A stretch of DNA of 64,000 bases from Nymphaea colorata (GCF_008831285.2 NW_022204507.1:4422174-4486173), one strand, 5' to 3'. Positions 47,795 through 60,335 are shown, counted from the stretch's first letter. Notes: generated by a model from the sequence alone, not told the origin. Program-made: numbers and translations.

Positions 47795-50443
47795 GTTAAG
47801 ACAAAGAAAAAAACAAGCATCGCTACTAGAGCCACCCTATATAGACGGTTATTACATCATAAACTATCGATAACGTCGATCTAATGACACCTTTTTCCTG
47901 ATATTTTGGTTAAAACTTTAGTGATCTGAGAAAATATTCAACATTCAATAGGATTGAATTGTCATGTATATATATTAATATTGTTTAAAAAATAGTAATC
48001 TTCTATTTACATGAACTTCTATTTACTCTTTATTAGCATTAAGCTTCCGGTCAAATCATGTCAAACGTTCACATAAAATTCATGTTTATTTAATATCAAA
48101 AATTTATATCGGTGCTTTTGGTTAAATCTTTTGCCAAAATAGTCCAGTTTTGTCACAGCAGTCCAACGTTTACATACCACAATGATCGTAGAGCATACGT
48201 GAAGCAACACGCAGGAAATTGGATTCGATACATAAAAATTAATTAAGAAAAGGCAGCAGTAAAATGAATAAATAAATAAATAAAGTTCTTAAGCCAGAAT
48301 ACATGCGCCATTGGTTTGATTAGACCGCCATGCTGGAGGCACTGTTTGTTGGCCTTTGATTCTTTAGTGGATGACGAACGTGAATTTTAAGTTTTCCAAC
48401 GTCGACATTTACAATAATAATCTTTTATCTGTTATCTCCCACCATTTCTTAAAATCTTAGACGTGATCAGGTTGTGGTTTGGCCTCATAAATACGTTCTG
48501 CTACTTTAAATAATTTCAAGTTGCTGATGATTTCTTCCTCAAATTTACAACTCTACAAATTTAAGGTAACCGATTACCCCAATATAATATCTTTATGTAA
48601 AGAACTTTAAGACAAACTAATTTCCCTAATATAATACCTTTAGTAGTTGAAATCAATTCCAAATTGTCTTTTAATTTTTCGGTACATGCATATTCTGCTA
48701 CAAACCTAAGACAAACTAATTACCCTAATATAATATCTTTATGTAAAGAAAGAAATTCGTTAATTATATAATCTAATAAAGGTAACATTTTGGCAAATAA
48801 AGAGATAACCAACACAAATTTCCAACTGTACACCCTTTACTTCTTTCTCTTATGAGAATGATCAAGGTAACTTCTATAAGTTGGATCAAACTCATGATGC
48901 ATGCTTTGCACATTTTAAGGGCTCTTCCTCTAAAGATTTGTCATCTGGTTGGCTTTTAGATAGTCTTTTGCAAGGAGAAAGTGTCTCAGACGAGGAGAAT
49001 TCTTTTCCTTCAATCCAACATCACAAGCAAAAATTCGGTGGGCTGTTTCGTAGGCAAACTCTAATGTTGCCCCTTGCCATGATGGATAACCAAATATTTC
49101 TTCCAAGAAATGTAGGTTATTATGGAGGCTAATGTATCTTGCGCCATAAGAGATCTTTTGAAAAAGGGAGGATGGTTAGGAGCAATTGTCACAGAAAACA
49201 CCTATTATTCGAAATTCAAGAAATCAAATTTATATATATATGCAAACATCATACTTAGTTTTTAGTAGGCGGCTTAGGTGGCCATAAGTGCCCATTCAAC
49301 ATTTTTTCTGATCAACTGCACCGAATTGGGCATAGATAATTTGTTTATATATATGTTTGTTCTCTAAAGGAAGGACATGTAGGCGCCTGCACATGGCAGG
49401 AAATATATTTCGTTACTAAACTTAGTTTAAGAATTGAAACCACTGTACATAACTCTGGTTGATAAGTTCAGACTGAAGGAAGGACGGAAACAGCTAAGGG
49501 GAAGTCAACAACTTGATTTTGAAAAACAAATGAAAGGTAAATTTGCTCAGAGTGGTGCATATTTCACCTTGATGTCGGAGTGACTTGTTAGCATATTTAA
49601 TTCTATTTTTGACTTGGAATATAATTATAACTGTGCTCGGCTAAATTAGTTCCTAATGTCAATCTTAATTTGAACATGCCAAGCCATTTCTTGCATGTTA
49701 CCTTGGACATTTTTCATTGCTTTATAAGCTTTGTAATTTGGGTCCTTGCTTCACCGACAATTAATTAATCAAAGTTATGACCCTTATCTGTGAAATGCCT
49801 TTGGGTAGAGGGCATTTGGTTCATAATTTCCCTTCATTTGAAGTAAATTCAGCACTAGTAAGATAGAGGCCATGCCTTGCGTGTTACAGCCTGAACGAGC
49901 AACGTTTAGGATGTATATTCTGGTCATTTTCGTCAAGAGGTGCCTATTTAGATGATCAAACAAATTGTTGGAAAGCTATACGGATTAATATTACATGACA
50001 AAATTATATGGAGTATCTAGCTAGAGTCGAGCATTAATTTACACTTGAGTGCTTGAGTGGAGATCGAGTTGACTAAAGCACTAAAGGAACGCAGAGTTAA
50101 TTTAAATGGAAATTTACCTGGCTCTTCCTTTTCCGTTTGATGATGATCAGCAATGTTGTCCATGGATTAACCATCTCCCTTTTGTCTACATGCCCATCAA
50201 ACGATCAGATATCGCAGACCTATATATGCCTTTGGGGAAAAGCCCATTTGGTGGCCAGCAGTTGAATTGGCGTGCAAAGAAAATTCCGCTAGCTGCATGC
50301 CAGGGAACGACTGAAAATGAAACTCAGAAGATGCACATTTATATATTAACCGAGAAGACGATCAACCTTTTTTGTTTTTTCCTTTCCCTTGTTGACTGCC
50401 ATCTTGGCAGAAGGCCTTCTGTTGTGATTTATCTTCCTCTATG
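47795..50443 (+). repeat. Mosaic block c, second copy
   Basis: Direct copy of 19850-22518, including the short LINE fragment at 48865-49200 and the sub-repeat at 49200-49450. It ends exactly at the copia insertion. Confidence 0.88.
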
Positions 50444-50448
50444 GTGCA
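50444..50448 (+). other. Target site duplication, left
   Basis: GTGCA immediately before the 5' LTR, repeated at 55364-55368. Confidence 0.95.
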
Positions 50449-50816
50449 TGTTGGATAGTGGCCATTGAGCCCTATCCGAATATCTAGTAACTGCAAAGCA
50501 GTTACTAGAAGTGCTCCTAAAGTATCTCCTAAGATATCTCTCAATTAACCGCAGCTAGGGTTGGGGAAAACCTAAGGGGCTAGGCTTTAAATTCCTAGCA
50601 AGCTTTTCTTGAATGTATGAAAACGAGCCGTGAGCAGCCCTTTAGAAGAAAACCCCAAAACACTAACGTCTCCTTCTTCTTCATTCTCTTGTACTGGTTC
50701 CTTTTCTCTTCTTTACAGAAGTAACCGTTTTTTGACTGCTGCGCTTGTTTGTGGACAACACTTAAACACGAAGGAGGCGGTTCAACACTTCCGCTGCTAC
50801 AAGATCTGACTCAACA
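50449..50816 (+). repeat. 5' LTR of the copia element
   Basis: Starts TGTTGGATAGTGG and ends GACTCAACA. It differs from the 3' LTR by T/G (CTCAATTAACC vs CTCAAGTAACC) and G/A (CTGCGCTTG vs CTGCACTTG). An inverted motif AGTAACTGC/GCAGTTACT near its start could form a hairpin. Confidence 0.97.
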
Positions 50817-50817
50817 G

Positions 50818-50829
50818 TGGTATCAGAGC
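50818..50829 (+). other. Primer binding site (initiator Met-tRNA)
   Basis: TGGTATCAGAGC, the complement of the 3' end of plant initiator methionine tRNA, one base after the 5' LTR. It is the usual start of minus-strand synthesis in plant copia elements. Confidence 0.95.
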
Positions 50830-50849
50830 CAGGTTTGCGAGTTTCCAAA

Positions 50850-51428
50850 ATGACATCAAGAGTGGGAGCTTCTGAATTAGCTAAAACTGAAAAACTCAAT
50901 GGGACAAATTTCCATGCATGGAAACGTAGGATAATGTTGGCATTGACTTTAGAAAGACTCATTTATGTGATCAACGAACCTTTTCCTACTTTAGGAGACA
51001 AACATACAGATGAAGAGAAAAAGGCATATGAGTCATTTTCTTCTGATGATCTAATGGCTAAAACAATTATGTTAGCCTTCATGGAAGATGATCAAATCAG
51101 AGTCTTTGAGGATTGTCCAACTGCCAAGGATATGTTTGATACTATCGCTTCTAAATACAATACCATGACTGCGATGCACATACAGCTACTGCAAGAACAA
51201 TACAATTCCTATAGGATGAAAGAGTCAGATAATGTAATGGACCATGTCAACAAGATGTTGGTCATGGCTAAAGATTTAGCTGTGGTAGGGAATGTCATAT
51301 CTGACAATATGCAGATCAGCACAATCCTGAACAGCCTACCTCCTTCTTGGGATATGGCAGTTACTGCTTTGAGTGTTCAATTTGATACACTTACTTTAGA
51401 AAAGCTTCCTATACAGTTAGCTCTATAA
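50850..51428 (+). pseudogene. copia gag, N-terminal part, ended by an in-frame stop
   Basis: I chose the ATG at 50850 (MTSRVGASELAKTEKLNG); an upstream in-frame GTG lies in the primer site. The frame has the copia gag (UBN2/DUF4219-type) pattern: KLNGTNFHAWKRRIMLALT near the start, then AKTIMLAFMEDDQIRVF, NSYRMKESDNVMDHVNKM and ILNSLPPSWDMAVTAL. Gag forms the virus-like particle in the cytoplasm. A TAA at 51426-51428 interrupts the frame. The same frame continues directly beyond it (QQRLTKRNRAEL), so this is a nonsense change inside gag rather than the natural gag end. Confidence 0.93.
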
Positions 51429-53009
51429 CAACAACGTCTTACCAAGAGAAATAGAGCAGAGCTAATGACAGTTCAGGAAAAACATGCTGGTAACCATGTG
51501 CCTGTAAAACCAAAACAATTTAAAAATCGAAACGATGGCAAGTTCAAGGGCAATTATGCAGGTACTAAGAAATTTCAAGGAACTGTAGTGAAATGCTACA
51601 GATGCGGGAAGCCTGGACATATAAAGAAGAATTGCAGGACAAAATTCCCGAGTAAGAAAGACAACAATGGTCGGGGCAACTACAACAGAAGGAAGCCTCA
51701 AGGGGACTCTGACAGAGAAGTCATCTGTGTCATATCAGAATGTCTGTTTGCAGATGGAGATCTAACTGGATGGTGGGTCGATTCAGGAGCAACTCATCAC
51801 ATTGCGAAGACGAAAGAAGGAGTGATCCACATGGAAAAACTGAGTCCGGGAACCCACAAAGTCTATATGGGAAACAATTCTTATTGTGATGTCATGGGAA
51901 TTGGGGCATATCGTTTAAATGTTGGGGGTACAAGTGTTGTACTTAACGAAGTTTTGTATGTCCCCTCCATGAGGAGGAATCTAGTGTCAGTTCCTGCACT
52001 AACTGGGAAAGGTTTTGAAGTATGTTTTATTCCAGGGAAAGTAACAGTAGGAAAACATGGAAGACTCATGTTTAGTGGAAAATTTGTAAAAGAACATGGT
52101 ATGTTCAAATTGAATGACATAAATGAAGCTTCAAGTTCTGCTTATTTCGATTGTGCAATGAGTGTGAATGTAAACTTATGGCATGAAAGATTAAGCCATA
52201 TAAGCATAAAAAAGATGCAGACTCTAGCACAACAAGGTTTAATACCTGACATAAATCTAAGTGATTTTACGAAATGCGAGTCATGTGTATATGGAAAAAT
52301 GACAAGAAAACCATTTCCATCTGAAGTAATTCGAGCCACTGAATTATTAGAGATAATTCATACTGATATCTGTGGACCTTTCAGGGTCCAAACTCATAGT
52401 GGCAAGTTATATTTCATAACTTTTATTGACGACTTCTCAAGATTTGGTTACATATATTTAATCAGATATAAATCTGAAGCACTTGAGAAATTCAAGGAAT
52501 ACAAATCTGAAGTCGAGAGACAACTTGGAAGGAACATCAAAATCATAAGGTCTGATCGAGGAGGAGAATACACTTCTAGTGAATTCCTCGAATACTGCAA
52601 AGACCTTGGAATTAATAGGCAAAAGACAATGCCTAGGACACCACAACAAAATGGTGTGGCTGAGAGGTGTAATAGAACCCTCTTGAACATGGTGAGATCC
52701 ATGTTGGCAGGAGCACAATTACCAAAAGTTTTTTGGGGAGAAGCTGTGTTGACAGCTATGTATACAATAAACCGAGTGCCCTGCAAAGCAGTCCCAACCA
52801 CTCCTTATGAAAGATGGACTGGTATAAAACCAGATCTGAGATATTTAAGGAGATGGGGATCTGTAGCACACGTGAAAATTCTAGATCCAAAATTGGATAA
52901 ACTAGATAATAGATCAGTGAGATGTATATTTATTGGATACCCAAAAGGATCCAAGGGCTACAGATTATATCATTCATCTATGGGACTTATAGAAAGCAGA
53001 GATGTATAG
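51429..53009 (+). pseudogene. copia gag C-terminus, protease and integrase, same frame
   Basis: Continues the gag frame after the stop; the first ATG is at 51465, and residues are counted from it. A CCHC zinc knuckle CYRCGKPGHIKKNC is at residues 44-57. The protease active site WWVDSGAT is at about residues 104-110. The integrase zinc domain has LWHERLSH near 240 and KCESC near 270. The catalytic triad follows: HTDICGPF near 298, SDRGGEY near 364, and VAERCNR, with exactly 35 residues between the second Asp and the Glu, the retroviral D,D35E spacing. It ends at a TAG (53007-53009) after LIESRDV; the copia integrase end is usually followed in frame by the RT linker, so this is also a nonsense change. 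No other damage is visible. Confidence 0.95.
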
Positions 53010-54881
53010 TTCATAGAAGAACTCAATAATAAAGATTATGATCCAGTGGAATATCGAAATGATACACTGGATGATCTGATTTATTCAGATGAACAGTCTG
53101 GTAATGAACCGACTGGAGGTCAGTCAGGAAATGAACCGACTGGAGTTCAGTTTGGCAATGAACCAACTGAACAAGAATCGTCTGAGGAACAGTCAGGAAA
53201 TGAACTGACTGAAGATCAGTTAGGCAATGAACCAACTGATATGAATACTTCATCATCTCAGACGTTATCAGGTCATAAAAGACCAAGAGCTCCTCCTTCA
53301 TATTTAAATGATTATTATGTATATTTGGCTGAGGAGCTATGCTACCTAGCAGACATTGACGAAATGTCTGACAATCTGACATATGATGAAGCGGTAAGCT
53401 CACATGAATCGTCAGATTGGGTGAATGCTATGGATGAAGAAATTGAATCCATAGAAAAGAATAAAGTCTGGGAATTAGTAGATCTTCCTAATGATAGAAA
53501 ACCCATTGGATGTAAATGGGTGCTAAGGAAGAAGTATAAAGCTGATGGATCAGTTGAAAAATTCAAAGCCAGACTAGTGGTAAAAGGTTTTTCCCAAAAG
53601 AAAGGAATTGATTACTCAGAGACCTATTCGCCAGTTGCAAAGTTCGCATCAATCAGAATAATTTTGGCTATCGCGGCATTCTATGACCTGGATATTTGTC
53701 AGATGGATGTGAAGACTGCTTTTCTGAACGGTGAGTTAAAAGAAACTATATATATGACTCAACCGCAGGGATATGTCATCAAGGAAAAAGAAGACAAAGT
53801 GTACAAGTTGAATAAATCGTTATATGGACTGAAACAGTCTCCGAGACAGTGGTATTTTGCTTTTCACAAAGCAATTACAAAACTTGAGTTTGTTGCAAAC
53901 CAACTAGACCACTGTGTGTACGTTTGGAAAAGTGGGAGTCTTTTCTGTATTTTATCATTATATGTTGATGACATATTACTAACAGGAAATGATAATGACA
54001 TGATATACAAAACGAAGACTTGGCTAAACAAAAACTTCGAAATGAAGGACTTGGGTGAAGCATCCTATATATTAGGAATAAAAATCACTCGAGATAGAAA
54101 CTCAAGAATTCTGAGTTTAAGCCAGGAACGGTATATTAATTATATGTTGAAGAAATTTCGTATGTTAGACTGCAAACCAATTGGAACTCCTATAGCTAAA
54201 GGAGCAAACTTAAGCAGGAGTGATTGTCCCAGTGAAGGACAACAAAAATTAAATGTTCCATATGCACAAGCAGTTGGTAGTCTGATGTATTTAATGCTTT
54301 GTACCAGACCAGACATAAGTTTTCCTATCGGTCTGGTAAGTCGTTATCAAAGTAATCCTGGATGGCCTCATTGGCAAGCAGTCAAAAGAATTTTTCGGTA
54401 TATTAAAGGAACAAAAGGACTGAAATTGTCTTATCAAGCAGATGAGCTAACTTTAGTTGGCTATTCTGATGCAGATTTTGCAGGTTGTAAAGATGATAGT
54501 AAATCCACTTCAGGGTATGTCTTTCTCTTTGGAGGTGGGGCGATAGCCTGGTCCTGTAAGAAACAGGGATGTGTTGCTCAGCACACACAAGAAGCAGAGT
54601 ATGTAGCATGCAATATTGCAACTACTTTTGCTGTCTGGATAAATCGGTTCTTGAAAGACTTGAAATTAGATCTTGCTCATGAACCGGTTCAACTGTACTG
54701 TGATAATCAGGCAGCAATATCTCTGATGAAAAATGGAGCTGTTAGCTCAAAGAGTAAACATATAATGGTGAAATACCATTATGTTCATGAAATGATCGAG
54801 AAAAATGAAATCTCGGTTGATTACTTGCCTACCAATGATATGGTGGCTGATCCCTTAACTAAACCTCGCTGTAAACCTTGA
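53010..54881 (+). pseudogene. copia reverse transcriptase and RNase H, same frame
   Basis: Same frame as the integrase part (FIEELNNKDYDPVEY follows the TAG). A linker with tandem QSGNEPT units (53094-53240) precedes the RT. RT motifs: CKWVLRKKYKADGSVEKFKA, LVVKGFSQKKGIDYSETYSP, QMDVKTAFLNGELKE, LYGLKQSPRQWY, and the catalytic YVDD at 53961-53972. RNase H: GYSDADFAGCKDDSKSTSGY, EAEYVA, YCDNQAAI, DPLTKP near the end. It copies element RNA into DNA within the particle. The stop is at 54879-54881, 104 bases before the polypurine tract. No frameshift; only the upstream stops separate it from the rest of the polyprotein. Confidence 0.96.
53094..53240 (+). repeat. 27-base tandem repeat in the integrase-RT linker
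   Basis: Five imperfect in-frame units encode QSGNEPTGG, QSGNEPTGV, QFGNEPTEQ (with five extra residues), QSGNELTED and QLGNEPTD. It forms an acidic, probably disordered linker between integrase and RT. Confidence 0.9.
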
Positions 54882-54985
54882 AAAAGGTTTGAATTACGTT
54901 GGATAAGCCAATTAAGGAAAACCACGTAACAAACTGAGCAAAGAAAACCCACATATAGTGGAAGAAAACTGGCGGTCTCATGGCC

Positions 54986-54995
54986 AAGTGGGAGA
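54986..54995 (+). other. Polypurine tract
   Basis: AAGTGGGAGA directly before the 3' LTR, the plus-strand primer position in copia elements. Confidence 0.85.
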
Positions 54996-55363
54996 TGTTG
55001 GATAGTGGCCATTGAGCCCTATCCGAATATCTAGTAACTGCAAAGCAGTTACTAGAAGTGCTCCTAAAGTATCTCCTAAGATATCTCTCAAGTAACCGCA
55101 GCTAGGGTTGGGGAAAACCTAAGGGGCTAGGCTTTAAATTCCTAGCAAGCTTTTCTTGAATGTATGAAAACGAGCCGTGAGCAGCCCTTTAGAAGAAAAC
55201 CCCAAAACACTAACGTCTCCTTCTTCTTCATTCTCTTGTACTGGTTCCTTTTCTCTTCTTTACAGAAGTAACCGTTTTTTGACTGCTGCACTTGTTTGTG
55301 GACAACACTTAAACACGAAGGAGGCGGTTCAACACTTCCGCTGCTACAAGATCTGACTCAACA
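54996..55363 (+). repeat. 3' LTR of the copia element
   Basis: Same length as the 5' LTR with two differences, and preceded directly by the polypurine stretch AAGTGGGAGA (54986-54995). Confidence 0.97.
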
Positions 55364-55368
55364 GTGCA
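55364..55368 (+). other. Target site duplication, right
   Basis: GTGCA immediately after the 3' LTR. It appears only once at the empty site 22519-22523. Confidence 0.95.
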
Positions 55369-55383
55369 GACTAATTTTCAGGC

Positions 55384-55391
55384 TATAAATA
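55384..55391 (+). promoter_or_regulatory. TATA box-like element, second copy
   Basis: TATAAATA, 21 bases from the copia 3' LTR end; the LTR now replaces the original upstream promoter sequence. Confidence 0.4.
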
Positions 55392-57282
55392 ACTGTTTCC
55401 TAAATTCGAGCGGCAATGGAGGAGAGTAGCAGCTGAGTGCGTGTAGATCATAAGAATATGCAAGAATTGGTAAAAGAATGAGTCATCTGGGTGGATGGGT
55501 GCCATCTAGAATACAGGAAACGACGGTAGCTAAGCGAGGAGATACATACGGCTCTGCACCACCTTACTTCTCATCTTTTATGTGTATCCTGAACCAGCAG
55601 CTGGCAACCTTCTTGTTGCTTGGGATCTACAAATTAGTATATATGCGTGGGGATAGCTGACCTTGCCCCCCCAACACCGCCCTTGCCTTGACGGTAAACA
55701 CAAGGCACAAACAACCAGGTCATGTAGCGTACGTGAAGCAACAAAGCAGACATGTTCAATTTTTAGAGAGAGAGAGGAAGCTATCTGGCTAAATGAAAAT
55801 ACATTAAGACAAAGAAAAAACAAGCATCGCTGCTAAAGCCACCCTATATACACCATCGTTGCATCCTTAACAATCGGCATCGTCAATATATTGACACCTT
55901 TTTTACTGATATTCTTTTGAAAATTTTAGTCATCTGAGAAAATATTCCACATTCAATGGGATAGAATTGTCATATATATATATATTGTGTAAATGCAGTC
56001 TCAAATCTAAAATCTGAAACTATCAAGCACAACTTAAATATTTGATTTCTAATTTTTCTTTGTTGTATATATTTATTTTAGATACAAATCTACTCAAATA
56101 TAGTATTCGCGATTACCCTCGAGGGCAATTTGTTCTCGGCATCTTTTGGACCCTGTCAGGAAGGCTGACTAAACTAGAAGATTACGAATTGGATTAGTTA
56201 AGACTTGCTTTTGACAGTGTACTTATCAATAGCGGTCAGAAAACATATTGGATTTGGATTTAAGAGGTGACATCTGATTAGATTTGGTTTCACATTTTAG
56301 ATAAATATCAGACTGGGTTGGGATTTACGTTCAGCTCTAAATAAATATCATATACACAATGTCCTTGCATTGTATGTGGCAGTTCTTAACCTCCATATCT
56401 TCATATTAACTTGAAGTTATATAGGTCTTAAGTAATATCAATGGGAGTCAAAAAGTGCCTGATATGCAAACCAACTTTGCTACATATCTTGTGGTTAGAG
56501 AGAGAGGAGGAGACACTCGCCCACAACCTCCCTCTTCCTCTTTGACTTTAAAGAATTTCAAGTTGCTTATGATTTCTTCATCAAATTTTTTGTTTTATTT
56601 TCAATTATTTTGCAGAACGCATCCATGTTTTAGATAGTTTGATTATTCGATTTCATGAATTAATCTTTTTGCAATTTGTTTTATCCAATTTACCATTAGT
56701 TGATATTAATTGAAGAGGTTGTGTGGGTAATAAAAAACTTATCCTAGATACCAATTTGGGTCTCAATATATTATATGGAATATATGTTCAAAAAGTTTAG
56801 AGTTTGACTATTATACTCATACAATTAAGTAGATTTTCTTAATACAATTTTATATTAAGATTGTTTCAAATATACTAGTCCTCTGTTTGTATCAAGTTTG
56901 TTTTCATTTATACAATGGTTGCTTACGAAACGGTAGTGTTTATAACCAACAATCTTTGCGTGAAATCATGTCAACTTTCACATAATTAATTCATGTTCAT
57001 TTAATATCATAAATTTACGTCCGTGTTTTTGGTTAAAGCATCTGCGTCCAACTTTATGACGACAACCCAACATTGTCATGGTTGTAGATTCAAAACCCAC
57101 AACAATGGTGGCAAAATAATGCAACTTTTATGTATATCTTGAACCTGCAACTGGCAACCAACTATACATATACATGTTCAATTTTGTTGAGAAAAAGTGA
57201 GAGACGTGGGTGACGCGAAGCGAGTAAATGAGCGAAACAGAGAGCTGAATAAATAAAAAAAAATAATAAGGAAGTGGGAGAC

Positions 57283-57286
<4 letters not shown>

Positions 57287-57333
<47 letters not shown>
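57287..57333. repeat. TA microsatellite
   Basis: About 23 TA units, much longer than the matching run at 24466-24476. Confidence 0.9.
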
Positions 57334-57335
<2 letters not shown>

Positions 57336-58771
57336 TTAAAAAGTGGTGAATCGCATACACTTCAGATTTCACCACTAGCCGAAAAATATACTTGAGGGGG
57401 GGAAATTGGTCGTGTTTGATTTTAACTTTTCCAGATTCCCCAATCAAATGATTAGATTGGATGACATTCAAAACCAACTTTCCCTACTCTCAAACATTAA
57501 TTTTAAAAAACATAAGTTCCTTACGAGGAAAAACTAAAAAGGGTGCTGCTTTTTCAACAGACCCCATTAATTCAGTTTACAAGGCATGATGCCCGGTTCT
57601 CTCCTCAACTTTGCCTCACAATTTTTGGCTCCAGATATCTAAATTCCGCACAAATATTAACTCGCGAGTTCGTATTCAGATATCTAAACTTTGGAATAGG
57701 ATATCTAAGTTAAGATCTTTGTTACCTAAACTCCTGAGGTTCATAAGATGGAGTTTCTTATTTAACCTCCTTCCGATCGATTGCTATGTCCAATTCTTTA
57801 AAAGCATTTTGAATGGATATCCAATCCAGATCTGATCCATTAACATCCCCAAGCGCCAATTGTTTATAAGGCCGCCACACCGGATGTACTGTTGGTCGTT
57901 AATTGTTTAGGTGAATCATGAACGTGAATTTTAAGTTTTCCAACGTCCACATTTACAATAATACTCCATTATTACCCACCATTTATATTAAAATGTACTG
58001 GAGGCCCTTTGTTTAGCGGTCCAGGCTGTGATATTGATTTTTTAAATTATTTAATCGTTTAAATTACATCTTAGACATGTGAAGTTCTGATTTTCCCTCA
58101 TAAATACGTTCTGCAAATTCAAAATCAACAATTGCCGGGACTTCACCAATGAACGTGGGAGTCAAGATCAACGGTAATTAAGATCATGTTGAGGCATGAG
58201 AGCTGGTTAAAGTTCTTTCTGGCATTCGCCAAGAAGCGTTAACTTGAGTTACAAATGCCTTAAGTTTCCCATCAAGACAACGGAGGTGTTGATTAGCAGA
58301 TCGGAGGACGAACCTTGCTCGCTTTTGCAGAAGGAAATAAACTCAGATCTTTGAAGGGGTACGTTTCGTGCAAACCTTATCTTCTATCCACAAGCTTCTT
58401 CTTTTTTTTTTCATACATGAATTGGAATCTCTAGCCTCCCTCCATTCTCTTCTGCCCCAAGCCTTTGCTTGTTAGTCTCAAGCCTTTGCTTGGGACACAA
58501 CCTTGTTCATAAGGTAGCAGCCTTCGTTTAGCAGTTCATGCATGTATGGAATAATCTGGAAAGCGTAGCGGTGGAAGTGCATACTTCAGGTCTCGTAGCT
58601 ATTTTCTCATTTACATACTTAGTTCCCATTATCAGTCTTTAGATTTAAAATGTTAGGGCCACTCAGCCAGATACTTCAGGTTCCTCACTCTCAGGAAGAT
58701 TGAATAAGCCACTTGAGCGATCGATATCCTTCTTTGCAGTTCAGAATTATAGGGGAGGAATTCTTTGAAAA

Positions 58772-58984
58772 TTAAAGAAAAAAAATCCTCATAACCATAA
58801 AACATTGCACGGTAGAGGAAGAGAAATCGTGATAAAAGGCGCCAAGAGCAAACGATGACAAATTGACCCTTCTAAAAGTAGAGTGAGAAAGGACAAGATC
58901 GCCTTCGCAGTTGACACTTCTTATATATGCATGTATGTAGCTATCATTTACGGAGTTTGATTTTACGTTGTCCTCTCGCAGCAC
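58772..58984 (-). pseudogene. Conserved 70-codon frame of an unknown gene (recent copy 2)
   Basis: Identical to 28582-28794. Same considerations: probably an internal exon of an unrecognised gene whose neighbouring exon (58415-58535) is disrupted. Confidence 0.4.
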
Positions 58985-60172
58985 AGTTCTTTGGGCATCC
59001 CAATGTTACTGCTAGCACCGCCAGTTAATGGCTTCTCACAAAAATATAAGGCTTCTTCTTGTGCGACATATAGACAGAGGCCGATGTAAATTCATGGAGA
59101 ACCTTCGTCATCATCGGTCGGAAGGAGGCAACCAGGTAAATTCCCACCAGTCAACTTCTCACCGAACCGCTGTTCTTCTTTTCGTTTGAACGAATGGACA
59201 CCCCTAGCTAGGCCTAGGTTTCATGTACTTTTGGCTTTCAGTAGGCAAACAGGGGGAGAATTTGTCACTCTCCCCACATCTTAATTATGTGCCAATTAAG
59301 CGCAATTGTTGGCCAAATTAAGAAGCAAATTTCAGTAAATTTAACCATACTGTTAATTGTTGGGTAGTCGGTCCTTTTTCTACAATCAATAATTAAATCT
59401 CAAAGAAGATCATTTCTCTAAGGAGGCGTTTGACATATCCAGAACCAAGGAATTTTTGAAACAAAATGCTCATTTTTTTAAGAAATTGGAATTATTAAAC
59501 AAATTAACCTGGTATTTCGTTTGTTGGAACTAGGAAACTGAAACTTGAAAATTTTGTTTCTGTTACTGTTTGAGAAGGAATTATGATTCTAGAATTTTTA
59601 TTATTGAATCAAAATTTTTAACTAGGGGAGGCATTGTCTTTGTGGGTCAAATACAAATGTAGCTTCCTTTAGCTGATGACTTGGGAGAATAAGTTCGCGG
59701 GCGTGGTGGAGGCAAATTTTTAAATCATTGTTGACTTTATTTTAGCTTACCTCCTCAATCTCTTTCAGCCCAAATGTATCAACCACGAAGTTTATGAGAT
59801 TTTTCAGTTGATAAAGGTTGCCAATATATATCCTGCCATATTTTCATGCTTTGTAATCCATGCTCCTTGCTTCTTTGGTAATTAATTTGTTTAAAAGAGT
59901 TTATTGTTCTTAAGCAAAAGGGAAGCATAACAATGTAAATTCTCTTCGCCCAATTCATCGTAATATTTATTTGAGAATGAATGAGTCATTCACTCCACCT
60001 AAGTCTCCTTTTTTAAGTCTCTACATGTATTGATTTCCTAAATTTTGGCATCTGCCGACTACTTACATCCAAGCCACCTTGCAGTTTTGAATGGTTATTC
60101 ATTGATGAGCCGCTCTCTGTGCTTTGACATGCACGAATAGGTATAGATCTACATACACCTCCTTCTGCTTTT

Positions 60173-60206
<34 letters not shown>

Positions 60207-60266
60207 AGAGTTGGTGGGGGAGGGGAGGGTGTCAAGTACCGGGAGAAAGAGTCCAGGTTTTCCAAG

Positions 60267-60269
<3 letters not shown>

Positions 60270-60332
<63 letters not shown>
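60270..60332. repeat. TA microsatellite
   Basis: About 31 TA units, counterpart of 30079-30138. Confidence 0.92.

Positions 60333-60335
<3 letters not shown>

Larger units (their letters stand above)
50449..55363 (+). mobile_element. Complete, young Ty1/copia retrotransposon (4,915 bp)
   Basis: All structural parts are present. There are identical-length LTRs (368 bp) with TG...CA ends, a target duplication GTGCA on both sides, an initiator-Met tRNA primer site, a polypurine tract, and one long gag-pol frame in the order gag, zinc knuckle, protease, integrase, RT, RNase H (copia order). The two LTRs differ at two sites, so insertion is recent. Two in-frame stop codons (51426-51428 and 53007-53009) interrupt the polyprotein. 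It is inserted in the second mosaic copy, 20 bases upstream of a TATA box; the first copy retains the empty site. Confidence 0.97.
55369..57960 (+). repeat. Mosaic block d, second copy
   Basis: Direct copy of 22524-25150, resuming exactly after the copia target duplication. TA microsatellite at 57287-57333. No gene is visible. The TATA box (55384-55391) is intact, but the short downstream frame MQELVKE ends in a stop here. Confidence 0.88.

Noticed and set aside
52448-52801. Minus-strand frames opposite the copia polyprotein (also 51881-52120, 53023-53403, 54403-54621)
   Set aside because: Shadows of the plus-strand gag-pol frame.
50444-55368. Possibility that the copia element carries a captured host gene
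   Set aside because: The internal region is fully accounted for by gag, protease, integrase, RT and RNase H, with no extra coding space.
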